A stretch of DNA of 64,000 nt from Methanospirillum stamsii. GTDB taxonomy: Archaea; Halobacteriota; Methanomicrobia; Methanomicrobiales; Methanospirillaceae. The stretch spans positions 1 through 64,000 of the forward strand of contig NZ_QGMZ01000012.1 in NCBI RefSeq assembly GCF_003173335.1, given 5' to 3'. Each line of letters begins with the position of its first letter. Position 1 is the first letter of the stretch. Both the position numbers and the translations under genes were made by a program. The notes under the pieces were generated by a model that saw only the letters and a list, made by a program, of their open reading frames with translations, did no database searches and was not told the origin of the DNA. Positions 26,357 through 35,303 of the stretch are shown here, one piece after another.

Positions 26357-26717
26357 GATGATCCTCTTAGTTAATACTGATACTTATTCTGTAGAGCCTT
26401 AAACTTACTCCTGTGCTCGGTAATAATTCATTGACAAATACCAAAGGGTGATCCTTTGCATCTACTGAACATTCCAATAACCATCTAATTAGCGATAAAT
26501 GCCACAATTTTGAGGTTTTTGGCAAGATCTAGACGAATTCGACTGGAAATAGAGGGGTCTTGAAGCAAACTCCATATTCCGGACAATTGATGATATGAGT
26601 TTCAAAAGTTAGTCTAATTGCGCTTTTTTAAAAAACCTCTGATCAAAAGACTCAAGAAGAGAGGATCATACGTTCCATCCGTCAAACCATTGTATAATTG
26701 GAACAAATATCTTACCC
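26357..26717. other. 361-base divergent intergenic region
   Basis: It separates the minus-strand CheW gene from the plus-strand M50 protease gene and must contain both promoters. A short hairpin AAAGG-N5-CCTTT is present near 26446-26460. No gene, tRNA or longer repeat is visible. Confidence 0.4.
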
Positions 26718-27335
26718 ATGCAAATATGGGATCAAATACCCCTTCGTGAAAGAAGAGATCTACTTGTCGCATGGCTGGCCCTTTCTGCGGCATTTACCCT
26801 GGCAATGGTCTGGGGACAACGATTAGACCCGCTTATTATCGGCCAGTTCTTTGTTATTTCTCTTGTAACCGCCGGAATTGCGTTCATCATTCATGAAATG
26901 GCGCACAAATTCACTGCAATGAAGTACGGATACTGGGCAGAGTTCCAGATGAATAGTATGATGCTGGTTGTCGCAGTTGCCATGGCCGCACTTGCAGGTA
27001 TTGTATTTGCAGCTCCTGGGGCAACAATGATTTATGGGAACCAGATCTCCCGTGAAGAGAACGGGAAAATTTCTCTTGCAGGCCCGGTTAGTAACCTACT
27101 TCTCATAATACCATTCGCAGCGTTGGCATTTTTAGGGCATACTCCGGGACTGTACCTTCTTGCCATCATCGGAGTTGTGGGAATAAAAATAAACGCAATG
27201 ATTGCTGCATTCAATCTTCTGCCTATCGGCCCCCTTGACGGTGCAAAAATTCTCGCATGGAACCCGGCTGTTTTTGCAGGAGTTTTTCTGATAGCCTTTG
27301 GAATTCTCTTTGGTTCATTAAGCGGATTCTTTTAA
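26718..27335 (+). CDS. M50-family (site-2 protease type) membrane metalloprotease
   Basis: The 205-residue membrane protein has the zinc motif HEMAH (IIHEMAHKFTAMKYG, about residues 59-63) in the second membrane segment and the partner motif NLLPIGPLDGAKI near the C-terminus, where Asp supplies the third ligand. A GNQISREENGKISLAGPVSNL loop resembles that of archaeal minimal SREBP site-2 proteases. It cleaves within membranes; the substrate is unknown. It stands alone between chemotaxis-type genes. Confidence 0.85.
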   Translation: MQIWDQIPLRERRDLLVAWLALSAAFTLAMVWGQRLDPLIIGQFFVISLVTAGIAFIIHEMAHKFTAMKYGYWAEFQMNSMMLVVAVAMAALAGIVFAAPGATMIYGNQISREENGKISLAGPVSNLLLIIPFAALAFLGHTPGLYLLAIIGVVGIKINAMIAAFNLLPIGPLDGAKILAWNPAVFAGVFLIAFGILFGSLSGFF

Positions 27336-27423
27336 TTTCAAACAGATTTCCACCCGGATTCGTCAAAACCCGGGTGACTACTCTTTTCACCCAGCAAACA
27401 TATCAGGTATCAGGCTGAGGTAT

Positions 27424-28359
27424 GTGCTATCCATGGTACTGGAAGAAGAGATCTGGTTTTCATCAGAAGGAGAGGCACAGGAATGTTCCCGTATCTTTAG
27501 AAAGATGAATATTTCAGCCCATATCAGAACAAAGGTAGAGCTTGAAAACATGGTTCAATATAAAGCACCCTATTCTGCATTAAAAGGAATAATAGAAGAG
27601 GAAATTGAGAGGATACGAAGTGCAGAAGACGATGATGTGGAAGAACTCACCGAATCATATCAGGAAATGTGCGATTATCTGAAAACTATTCATGACCTGA
27701 TGGAAAAGACATTTACAGAAAAATCACCGGGGGACCACATCGGAACAACCGTCTATGACTTCTTCATCAAAGAAGGAAAAATGCCGGAAGATGAAGAGTC
27801 AATGGTTGCTTTTTTTCATGAAGCCGTCCTCATCCGGGTTTTAGAGCTCAACAATTTAATAGATATCAATGAAGAAGGGATGACTCTTGCCAGAACCATC
27901 TCCCCGGATGACGCACAGATGGTGATATTTGAAGATGAGATACCCCCATTGAGGGAAGAAGCCCTCCAGAAATGGAATATTCAGAGAAGTCTTGAATCAA
28001 AAGATATCCTCTCATACATTGTAACAACCAGCCCGGATATTGTATTCCTCGAAGACCTGACCGAACTGGAAAATTTCTTTGAACGAATTGAATATGATCC
28101 TGAAAACTTGTCTTTCTTCGTCAACTTACAGGTAAAACAGGTATTGGTGGCTGAGATAATCAGCATGATTCAAAAGACAGGGAAAAATACCCGGGAGCAG
28201 TTGATCGTAGAATTTATACACTATGAATTCCCGATTCATGACGAAATGATGGGTATTGGCCTGCACCTTTCACAAGATTTCATCGGAGGAGTTCTTGATG
28301 ACCTGAAAAAAACAGGAATCCTGAAGGGTAAGGATTCCAAACTGAAAGTCATAATATAA
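27424..28359 (+). CDS. Unknown acidic protein, probable C-terminal winged helix
   Basis: I do not recognise this 311-residue protein. It is acidic and helical throughout, with an EEEIERIRSAEDDDVEELTESYQEM coiled-coil-like segment near residues 60-85 and no membrane segments. The last 60 residues (ISMIQKTGKNTREQLIVEFIHYEF, then LDDLKKTGILKGKDSKLKVI) look like a winged helix with the final beta hairpin. The start is uncertain: GTG 27424 lies 3 bases after GAGG, ATG 27433 lies 12 bases after it. It is convergent with a CheW gene 9 bases downstream. Confidence 0.65.
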   Translation: MLSMVLEEEIWFSSEGEAQECSRIFRKMNISAHIRTKVELENMVQYKAPYSALKGIIEEEIERIRSAEDDDVEELTESYQEMCDYLKTIHDLMEKTFTEKSPGDHIGTTVYDFFIKEGKMPEDEESMVAFFHEAVLIRVLELNNLIDINEEGMTLARTISPDDAQMVIFEDEIPPLREEALQKWNIQRSLESKDILSYIVTTSPDIVFLEDLTELENFFERIEYDPENLSFFVNLQVKQVLVAEIISMIQKTGKNTREQLIVEFIHYEFPIHDEMMGIGLHLSQDFIGGVLDDLKKTGILKGKDSKLKVII

Positions 28360-28368
28360 GATACAATT

Positions 28369-28965
28369 TTATTTTTTCGCATTTTTCCTGTATTCATCCG
28401 AAAGCAGGTACTCCGGATTAAACAATGCAGTCAGTCGGAATGTTATCGTGTCAGACTGTCCGTCATCAGTAATAGTCCGGATAAGATCTTCAAAATCTAT
28501 CCAGACAAGATCATCATTACCTGCAGCATACTGTCTCCCGTTCTGGTGCAAAAAGGTATCAAGAGAACATTTCAAAAAGCCAAGCATGAAATTATTCTGA
28601 ATCTTTGTATCAGACCGGTCCAGAAGATTCACGACAGAATCCGGAACTTCCATGATGCCATAGACATCATCCACCAGCATCCCGAACCTTGTTGCACTCT
28701 GATTTTCAGGAACGAATACGATTATTTTCTTTTTTAACCCTTCTTTAGCCAGAGGGATAATCTTCCGGATATCAATAACCTTGACAACTTCTTCCCTGAT
28801 GTGAATGATTCCGGGAATAAAATCCGGTGCCCCGGGGAGAGGAATTTTTACCTGGTCCTGAACAATTTCACGGATATAAGAAACCTGGGCCCCATACAGT
28901 CCTTCTCCCAATGCAAATAATAATAACCGGTGAATGATTTCCTTATCTGCAGGCATCAGTTCCAT
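28369..28965 (-). CDS. CheW-domain protein 2
   Basis: The 198-residue product carries a CheW fold: LLFALGEGLYGAQVSYIREIV, PDFIPGIIHIREEVVKVIDIRKII, KIIVFVPE and GMLVDDVYGIMEV. An extra C-terminal tail of about 25 residues follows. It probably acts as an adaptor in a signalling complex. Its start faces the third CheW gene across 163 bases, so the two are divergent. Confidence 0.85.
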   Translation of the reverse strand: MELMPADKEIIHRLLLFALGEGLYGAQVSYIREIVQDQVKIPLPGAPDFIPGIIHIREEVVKVIDIRKIIPLAKEGLKKKIIVFVPENQSATRFGMLVDDVYGIMEVPDSVVNLLDRSDTKIQNNFMLGFLKCSLDTFLHQNGRQYAAGNDDLVWIDFEDLIRTITDDGQSDTITFRLTALFNPEYLLSDEYRKNAKK

Positions 28966-29128
28966 TCTCCAAAGGATAATACAGACGAATCAGCCGGGAA
29001 CGGTCTGACTCTTGCATTTATCGTATGAACAGTATAAGAGATAGGATTTTGCATCATATGCGGGCGATGATCGAAGAATTTGAATAGGGGGAACTCTGAA
29101 GATAACATCAACAAAAGACCGGATTATC

Positions 29129-29665
29129 ATGCAGGACCATCTGACGCTTATTGAGATACTATTAGGAAGAGACCGTTATCTTATTGATGGTGATATGATC
29201 GATAAGTTTGTCAGACCACTAAAAACAATGTCAGTGTATGATGCTCCTCCCTATATTGAAGGGATGGCAAAATGGGGTGATGAGATGATCCCGGTCATAA
29301 ATATCGCTCCACTTCTCGGGATGGAACGGGATGAATCGAGCAAACAACGAACGCTCATTGTTCATAAGGGATCAGTGAGTGAACATGAGATGGCTGTTTC
29401 GGTTGATGACGTATTCAATGTCCGGACCGTTCTACCCGGAGATATCATGCCTGCAGATATTTCAGCCTGCGAAGGGATGGAAGAATACGTAAAAGGATTA
29501 ATCCGCCTGAAAATTGTGACCGATGAGAACGAGGAAGAAATTCTTCTTTTATACCTGAACCTCTATAAGATGCTTACTGACTTATTGCGGGGCAGAATTG
29601 CGCGGCCATCTCCGGATTTTTATATCTGGAGATGGGATTCCACAGATAAAACAAAAACAGTCTGA
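29129..29665 (+). CDS. CheW-domain protein 3
   Basis: The fold is CheW-like but more diverged: LTLIEILLGRDRYLIDGDMIDKFVRP, PPYIEGMAKWGDEMIPVINIAPLLG, TLIVHKG and AVSVDDVFNVRTV. It is 178 residues long, with an extended C-terminal part (DEEEILLLYLNLYKMLTDLL). No CheA or receptor gene is present in the window. It precedes hisD but is separated from it by 65 bases with its own TATA-like sequence. Confidence 0.8.
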   Translation: MQDHLTLIEILLGRDRYLIDGDMIDKFVRPLKTMSVYDAPPYIEGMAKWGDEMIPVINIAPLLGMERDESSKQRTLIVHKGSVSEHEMAVSVDDVFNVRTVLPGDIMPADISACEGMEEYVKGLIRLKIVTDENEEEILLLYLNLYKMLTDLLRGRIARPSPDFYIWRWDSTDKTKTV

Positions 29666-29730
29666 TATCCGGTCAGGTGTCCAGTCAGTCTGACAACCCA
29701 TTTTTTTAAAGCCATGCCTATGTACTACCC

Positions 29731-30993
29731 ATGAACTGGAGTCCGGTAGAACTGGAGGACTGGCTGATACGACAGAAAAGCACCCTTGATGAAGTCAGAG
29801 GTTCTGTTGAGACGATAATAAATGAGGTAAGGACTCGCGGGGACGCAGCACTACTGGATTATGCTGAAAAATTTGACGGGGTAAGACCTGATGCCGTCAA
29901 AATGAGTAATGCTGACAGAGATGCTGCATACGAAGTTGTTTCGCCGGATGTTGCTGAAGCTCTTTCTGAAGCATATGCAAGAATTAGCCGGTTTCACGAA
30001 CTCCAGCGTCGTGATGATCTCTGGCTGGTCTCAACCGAACCCGGCATCACCCTTGGAGTAAAAACCACTCCGCTTTCCCGGGTCGGGATATATGTTCCCG
30101 GAGGGCGTGCTTCTTACCCGTCAACCGTTCTGATGTGTGCAGTTCCGGCAAAGGTAGCCGGTGTTGAGAAGGTTATCTGCTGCACTCCGCCACCGGTAAA
30201 TCCACTGACGGTTGTTGCCTGCGATATCGCTGATGTTGATGACATCTATCTTACCGGTGGTGCACAGGCAATTGCTGCAATGACCTACGGAACTGAGAGC
30301 ATTCAGCCGGTGGAGAAGATAGTAGGACCAGGAAACAGGTATGTTACCGCTGCAAAGATGATGGTCAGAGAACAGGTGGAGATAGACTTTCCTGCCGGAC
30401 CATCAGAGATAGCCATCATTGCTGATGAAAGTGCAAAACCTGATTTCATCGCAGCGGATATCATCGCCCAGTCAGAACATGATCCCTTATCTGCATCAAT
30501 TCTCATAACCACCAGTGAAAAACTGGCTGGTGAAGTGGGAAGATATGTAAAGAAACTTGCCGGAGAAGCAGACCGGAAAGAGATAATCAGGCAGTCCCTC
30601 TCAAGGTCAGGATATCTTATCGTGAAAGATCCTATGGAAGCAGCGGATGCATCCAATATCATAGCGCCTGAACACCTCGCAATTCAGGTCACCGATCCGT
30701 TGTCACTCATGGGAAGAATAAAAAATGCAGGATCTATCTTTGTCGGGCCATATGCAGCAGTTGCCTGTGGGGACTATGCATCAGGAACAAACCATGTCCT
30801 CCCGACCGCAGGAAATGCCCGGTATTATTCAGGTCTGAATGTGGCACATTTCACCAAAACATCAACCATCCAGATGATTGAAAAACAGGGACTTGAAGAG
30901 ATTGGAGATATTGTTGAAACCATTGCAGATGCTGAGGGACTGACTGCCCATGCTGACTCGATCCGGATCCGGAGAAAAAAACCTACCAACTGA
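29731..30993 (+). CDS. hisD: Histidinol dehydrogenase HisD
   Basis: HisD performs the last two steps of histidine synthesis, oxidising histidinol to histidine with NAD and zinc. Signatures include GIYVPGGRASYPSTVLM, GPGNRYVTAAKMMV, FPAGPSEIAIIADESA, the zinc-site AQSEHD and PEHLAIQV, and the C-terminal SGTNHVLPT. At 420 residues it is normal. The stop lies inside the end of the convergent BrxD-like gene (11-base overlap). Confidence 0.96.
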   Translation: MNWSPVELEDWLIRQKSTLDEVRGSVETIINEVRTRGDAALLDYAEKFDGVRPDAVKMSNADRDAAYEVVSPDVAEALSEAYARISRFHELQRRDDLWLVSTEPGITLGVKTTPLSRVGIYVPGGRASYPSTVLMCAVPAKVAGVEKVICCTPPPVNPLTVVACDIADVDDIYLTGGAQAIAAMTYGTESIQPVEKIVGPGNRYVTAAKMMVREQVEIDFPAGPSEIAIIADESAKPDFIAADIIAQSEHDPLSASILITTSEKLAGEVGRYVKKLAGEADRKEIIRQSLSRSGYLIVKDPMEAADASNIIAPEHLAIQVTDPLSLMGRIKNAGSIFVGPYAAVACGDYASGTNHVLPTAGNARYYSGLNVAHFTKTSTIQMIEKQGLEEIGDIVETIADAEGLTAHADSIRIRRKKPTN

Positions 30994-32284
30994 TCCGGAT
31001 TACCGCTTTTTCTTCTTCCGTAAGTACCGGCCCGAGTGATTCCGGACTGATATCATACCCGGCCATGGGATCAAAATCTGGATAGAGATCGCACTTATCC
31101 AGGATATCCACAAATTCACGAAGGAATATCCTGGGCATAACATCAATTCTTCCACCGAAATGGCTGCAGATACGTTCGACCATGGTCCGGATAAACCGGT
31201 GGGATATCCTGTTTCTGTCAACTTCGCCATATGCAGAAGCATAGACACCCGTCACCCGGAGAGCGACCTCCTCCAGTTTTCTGGCGTCAAAAGATTTCAG
31301 TACTATCTGTGTCTGTCTCGGGTTGGGAAATCCTGCATGTTCCGGGACCATACCTATCCGTTCATACAGCGGGGGGACTGATTTCATACCCCGTGCCCCG
31401 TCATATAGAAGCGGTGTTCCTCCGATTATAATGAACCAGTGCGGAAGAAGGCCACCGTCAAGTGCATCAATAATCTGAACCAGGTTTCGATATCCCCGGT
31501 CACGAAGGTTCCGGGGAAGACTCTGGGTAATTTCAAGTTCATCAAGAGCAAGGGCACATCCAAGGTATCCGGCACCCCGTGCGACAAGGGATACAACCTG
31601 CATGAACGATAGAACCGAACCATCATCAACCCCGCCCCTGATACCTGCCTGCTGTTTTACCCCCCGCCCAACCTGGGATTCTCCGGCCAGCCACCCGATT
31701 GCCGCCTGTGCGGTCTTGAAATCACCTGCATCTGATGCCTGGTAATATGTCCGGATCATTGCTGCAAGAGAGGAATGGATTTCACTGATATCAGAAAGGG
31801 CATGTTCCACCTCTTTTAAAACAAGACTGTCGATTAAACCCTGATCATTCAAAGAACCAGCATCCCGGTTCCGGACCCGTTCTTCTATTGCAAATAACCA
31901 GCCGTCAATTAAAGAGCGAAGGGCATTTTCCTCACCTCCCGCAACAAGAGAGGTCATCATCCGGGTGTATATCGTACTCAACTTATACAGGGGGTTTGTA
32001 GGTGATAGCGGAACACGTGCGGTTACAAACCCTTCTTCCCGGGCAATTTCAAGAGCTCTGGATATCAGAAATGTTTTTCCGGAGCCGTATTCACCACGGA
32101 CTGCCTTAATATCAGCCCCGGATCGTGCAACCAGTCTGAGTTGATCACGAATTGCCTGCTCTTCTGATTCCAGACCAACAGCAAATCTTGAAAGGCCCTG
32201 TGCAGGGACGGTGCCTCTTCGTAAGGCATTGATTATCCCGATACTTTCCAGCACAACCGGCTCTACCGGTTCAGGGACCTGCAT
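30983..32284 (-). CDS. BrxD-like (DUF2791-type) ATPase
   Basis: The 433-residue protein has Walker A GEYGSGKT at 64-71 and Walker B ALALDELE with Asp248 and Glu249. Features such as RYGSGKTF-like P-loop context, LARGAGYLGCALALDELE and the C-terminal RIFLREFVDILD match the BREX ATP-binding family (DUF2791, BrxD). BrxD is a component of some BREX phage-defence systems, but none of the other BREX genes (pglX, pglZ, brxC, brxL) is nearby. Its 14-base overlap with a TPR/winged-helix gene suggests a different, two-component unit. Function is unknown. Confidence 0.8.
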   Translation of the reverse strand: MQVPEPVEPVVLESIGIINALRRGTVPAQGLSRFAVGLESEEQAIRDQLRLVARSGADIKAVRGEYGSGKTFLISRALEIAREEGFVTARVPLSPTNPLYKLSTIYTRMMTSLVAGGEENALRSLIDGWLFAIEERVRNRDAGSLNDQGLIDSLVLKEVEHALSDISEIHSSLAAMIRTYYQASDAGDFKTAQAAIGWLAGESQVGRGVKQQAGIRGGVDDGSVLSFMQVVSLVARGAGYLGCALALDELEITQSLPRNLRDRGYRNLVQIIDALDGGLLPHWFIIIGGTPLLYDGARGMKSVPPLYERIGMVPEHAGFPNPRQTQIVLKSFDARKLEEVALRVTGVYASAYGEVDRNRISHRFIRTMVERICSHFGGRIDVMPRIFLREFVDILDKCDLYPDFDPMAGYDISPESLGPVLTEEEKAVIRISW

Positions 32285-34031
32285 ACCGATATACCTCTCC
32301 TGATTCAGTTATGCCTTCTTTCATAAGTATCTGCCACCCGCCTGCAGAGGTTTTTCGCATCAGGCGGTTCATCAGACCTGCTATCCGCTTTGTCCCACAA
32401 ACAGTACGGAGCTCTAATTCAGAACACACCAGATGTCGTCTCATATACTGGAGCACCGCTTCTTCAGCAGATGTAAGACCGGGAATTGTGAGACTTCTGC
32501 TGAAATTACTCTTCTCCTGCTCCGGATTATCGAAGGTATATCTGACCGGAAGTCCGGGTGTTTTACAGGACATCAGGAGAGAGAACAGGTGATCAGCCAT
32601 TTTCTTCTCCTGAGCAGGCACATGTGCAAGGGCTTTCAGGCACAGAATCATTCCTTCTCCGTATCGTCCATTTTTCAACTCCTCTGATGCAAGAAGACCA
32701 GCAACCTGGCAAAAGATTCTTTTTCCGCGGGTTGAAGAGACGGGAAGACATTTCTGAAATTTATCATGGAGAAAATGGAGCAGATTTACATTTTCAGAGA
32801 TGTTTTCAAGAGCAGATGCAGCGACAAACTCAAGGTCTCGTACCTTTCCGGTATTTTTCAGGATATAGGTGATTATTTTTTCCCATTCACGCATGTTCCC
32901 CGTCCTTTCCAGGTACGCAGCATATAATAGACCTCCCTTTACTATGTCTGACCGGAATGCTTTCTGAAAATACTGATGGGCAAGATCATGCCTGCCTGTT
33001 CTTTCTGCGCAAAGACCTGCAAAGGCTGCATAGGAGGGATGAAGAACCTGCCCGGCTTTTTCCATCAGATCCTCTTCTGACTGATGATTTAACCTGACAA
33101 TTTCTAAATATTCATTCAGCCACCTCATAATGTCATCTGCGGATGCTACAGGAGGATCCGGAAAGAGCACTGACTTATAGATCTCTTCCGCACGGGGTAA
33201 TTCACCAAGCCTCAACAGTGAAGAGCAGATAAGAGTCCGGACACCAGGATCAGTTATCCCTGACAGGTATGTTGAACAGACCCCTGCTGCTTCTCTATCC
33301 CGCTTTTGCACCTGTAACAACCGGACATACTCTACAATAACCGGTATTGTGCCGGTCCTGGCAATCCGGGGAAGGATAACAGAATCAGCCTTCTCCGGTG
33401 AAAGGCCTGTAATGGCTCTGACGAGAAGAACAAATTCATCATCAGAGGGATTTTTTTCCGGATTGATTTCAGAAAAGATCTCTTCAACTCTTCCTGCTTC
33501 AGATAATGCCCGCAGGTATTCAGGACGGCAGCAGGAAGGACGGTTGTTATGCAAATATAATTGGATAGCCTCTTCAGGGTTTTCATTGCGAAGATGGGCA
33601 TCCATTAACCTGCATAGATCGCGTGAGTTTTCAGAAAGAGTATACAGCCGGTTTAAAACTGGTATTGCTGCAGAATAATCTTCCTGTGACATTACATATT
33701 CAGCATACCATAAGAGTCCGTCCCGGTTATCCGGGTCAAGACAGACCGCATCTGAAAATACTGCCCGCGCCTCATCGTCACCCCGTTCTTTTAGTATCCG
33801 GCCAAGATAGATACAGACTTCAGCAGAATCAGGAACCGTAACCCGGAGATCACGAAGGCAGACCTCCGCATCATCAATGGATCCGGTCTCGATAAGAGAG
33901 ACTGCTTCAAGAATCCTTATCGGAACATCTCTCTCTCCTGGAGAAAGACCATGAATAAAACCAAGACATTCAGTATAATGTCCCTTTTCAAACAGACCAA
34001 GTGCTTTTTTGTGTATCTGTTCAGGAATCAT
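32271..34031 (-). CDS. Large TPR-repeat protein with C-terminal winged helix
   Basis: The 586-residue protein is built of tetratricopeptide-like helical repeats from residue 1 to about 480, for example ALGLFEKGHYTECLGFIHGLSP, CLRDLRVTVPDSAEVCIYLGRILKERGDDEARAVFSDAVCLDPDN and AEIYKSVLFPD. The last 80 residues (LTSAEEAVLQYMRRHLVCSELELRTVCGTKRIAGLMNRLMRK) look like a winged helix. It probably binds a partner protein and perhaps nucleic acid. It overlaps the GT2 gene upstream by 11 bases and the BrxD-like ATPase downstream by 14, so the three are co-translated. Confidence 0.75.
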   Translation of the reverse strand: MIPEQIHKKALGLFEKGHYTECLGFIHGLSPGERDVPIRILEAVSLIETGSIDDAEVCLRDLRVTVPDSAEVCIYLGRILKERGDDEARAVFSDAVCLDPDNRDGLLWYAEYVMSQEDYSAAIPVLNRLYTLSENSRDLCRLMDAHLRNENPEEAIQLYLHNNRPSCCRPEYLRALSEAGRVEEIFSEINPEKNPSDDEFVLLVRAITGLSPEKADSVILPRIARTGTIPVIVEYVRLLQVQKRDREAAGVCSTYLSGITDPGVRTLICSSLLRLGELPRAEEIYKSVLFPDPPVASADDIMRWLNEYLEIVRLNHQSEEDLMEKAGQVLHPSYAAFAGLCAERTGRHDLAHQYFQKAFRSDIVKGGLLYAAYLERTGNMREWEKIITYILKNTGKVRDLEFVAASALENISENVNLLHFLHDKFQKCLPVSSTRGKRIFCQVAGLLASEELKNGRYGEGMILCLKALAHVPAQEKKMADHLFSLLMSCKTPGLPVRYTFDNPEQEKSNFSRSLTIPGLTSAEEAVLQYMRRHLVCSELELRTVCGTKRIAGLMNRLMRKTSAGGWQILMKEGITESGEVYRYAGP

Positions 34032-34725
34032 GTGGCAGGGTATGAGTCCTTATCCGTAGGAGTGTTGCCAACATTGCGATGGTATCAGATAGTCTGAGCC
34101 GTGAATCCAGCGTGTCATTCCATATAACCGGAACTTCAATGAGTGAATATCCCCGTTTTTTTAACTGCCATAACAGTTCCACATCAAACTCGAAGCCTCT
34201 GCAGTGGAGATGGGGAAGAACTGTATAAATTGCCTCTTTTCGGAATAATTTTGCCCCGCATTGGGTATCGTGGAAAGGAAGACCGAACATCAGGCGGATA
34301 AGGCCATTAAATGCCCGACTCTGAATTCTCCTGTATAGTGGCTGTTTCCGGTGAATCACCTGACCGGGGAGATGACGTGAACCGATGATGCCGTCATGAT
34401 GGCCGATGAGACTGCATAGCCTTATTAATTCTGAAACTGACGTGGAATTATCTGCATCCATAAAGCCAATCAGAGGTGCTGATGCCTTTTTAAAACCAGT
34501 ATACACCCCTCCTCCTTTTCCAAGCCGGTGAGGAAAAGAGTAACATTGGATATTTAATTCATCGTGTGTTTCGGCATAGTTCCGGATTATAAAATCTGTA
34601 TTGTCATCTCCATCGCAGATAAAAATATATTCAATTTCCGGATTGGTCAATCCTTCAAGAAGGGGTGAGATCCGGGTTTCTTCATTATATGCAGGGATAA
34701 CGATGCTAAAAGATGGCTCTGTCAT
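34021..34725 (-). CDS. Family 2 glycosyltransferase (dolichyl-phosphate sugar synthase-like)
   Basis: The 234-residue enzyme begins FSIVIPAYNEETRISPLLEGL and contains FICDGDDNTD, the metal-binding DMDADN-like GFMDADNSTSVSEL, GSRHLPGQVIHRKQPLYRRI and FHDTQCGAKLFRKEAI, as in DPM1/ALG5-type synthases that charge a polyprenyl phosphate with mannose or glucose. No membrane anchor is visible. Its product could feed protein glycosylation. It is the first gene of the three-gene overlapping unit with the TPR and BrxD-like genes. Confidence 0.85.
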   Translation of the reverse strand: MTEPSFSIVIPAYNEETRISPLLEGLTNPEIEYIFICDGDDNTDFIIRNYAETHDELNIQCYSFPHRLGKGGGVYTGFKKASAPLIGFMDADNSTSVSELIRLCSLIGHHDGIIGSRHLPGQVIHRKQPLYRRIQSRAFNGLIRLMFGLPFHDTQCGAKLFRKEAIYTVLPHLHCRGFEFDVELLWQLKKRGYSLIEVPVIWNDTLDSRLRLSDTIAMLATLLRIRTHTLPHDS

Positions 34726-34834
34726 TGATGGTTTTCAAATTAATACGTTACCTTAACTGTTTCAGTGGATATCCTCATATGTGTTCCCCATTATGAACGG
34801 TATCATCAATCCTGCTTAACGTGAAATAATAGGT

Positions 34835-35254
34835 ATGAATTATCTTGATGAAATTCGTGGAAGAGGACAGGAGGCCAATCCATTTTTCTGTCTTATGGGG
34901 ATAAAACCGATAGAATTTGGAGAGGGAAAGGCACGGCTTGCCATGGATGTCCGCGATGACATGAAAAACGGAGAAGGGTGGCTCCAGGGCGGAATATTCA
35001 CCGCCATCGGGGATGAAGCAATCGCTCTTGCCATTTACACATTACTTTCCGAGGGAGAGACCATCGCGACCGTGTCATGTACGACAAATTTTATCAGGGG
35101 GATTCAGAACGGAACCATCCACGCAGATGGGATAGTTATCAGAAAAGGCAGACAGATGATCTATGCGGAAGCTTCAATAACCAATGCGAAGGATGAAAGT
35201 CTCCTCGCAAGGTGCTATGCATCTTTTATAGTACGGACCTCCCCGGGCACATAA
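34835..35254 (+). CDS. PaaI-type hotdog-fold thioesterase
   Basis: The 139-residue protein has the hotdog thioesterase layout: NPFFCLMGIKPIEFGEGKARLAMDV, the NGEGWLQGGIFTAIGDEAIALAI helix and TTNFIRGIQNGTIHADGIVIRKGRQMIYAEASI. It probably hydrolyses an acyl- or aryl-CoA; the substrate is unknown. The usual N/HG..HGG..a pattern reads GWLQGG here. It precedes pyrG by 49 bases on the same strand. Confidence 0.85.
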   Translation: MNYLDEIRGRGQEANPFFCLMGIKPIEFGEGKARLAMDVRDDMKNGEGWLQGGIFTAIGDEAIALAIYTLLSEGETIATVSCTTNFIRGIQNGTIHADGIVIRKGRQMIYAEASITNAKDESLLARCYASFIVRTSPGT

Positions 35255-35303
35255 TAGAAGTGGTATTACAATCAACATTTGAGCAGGTTTTGGGAGGAGC
35301 ATA

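Noticed and set aside
30983-34031. Complete BREX defence system
   Set aside because: Only a BrxD-like ATPase is present; no PglX methylase, PglZ, BrxC or BrxL gene lies nearby.
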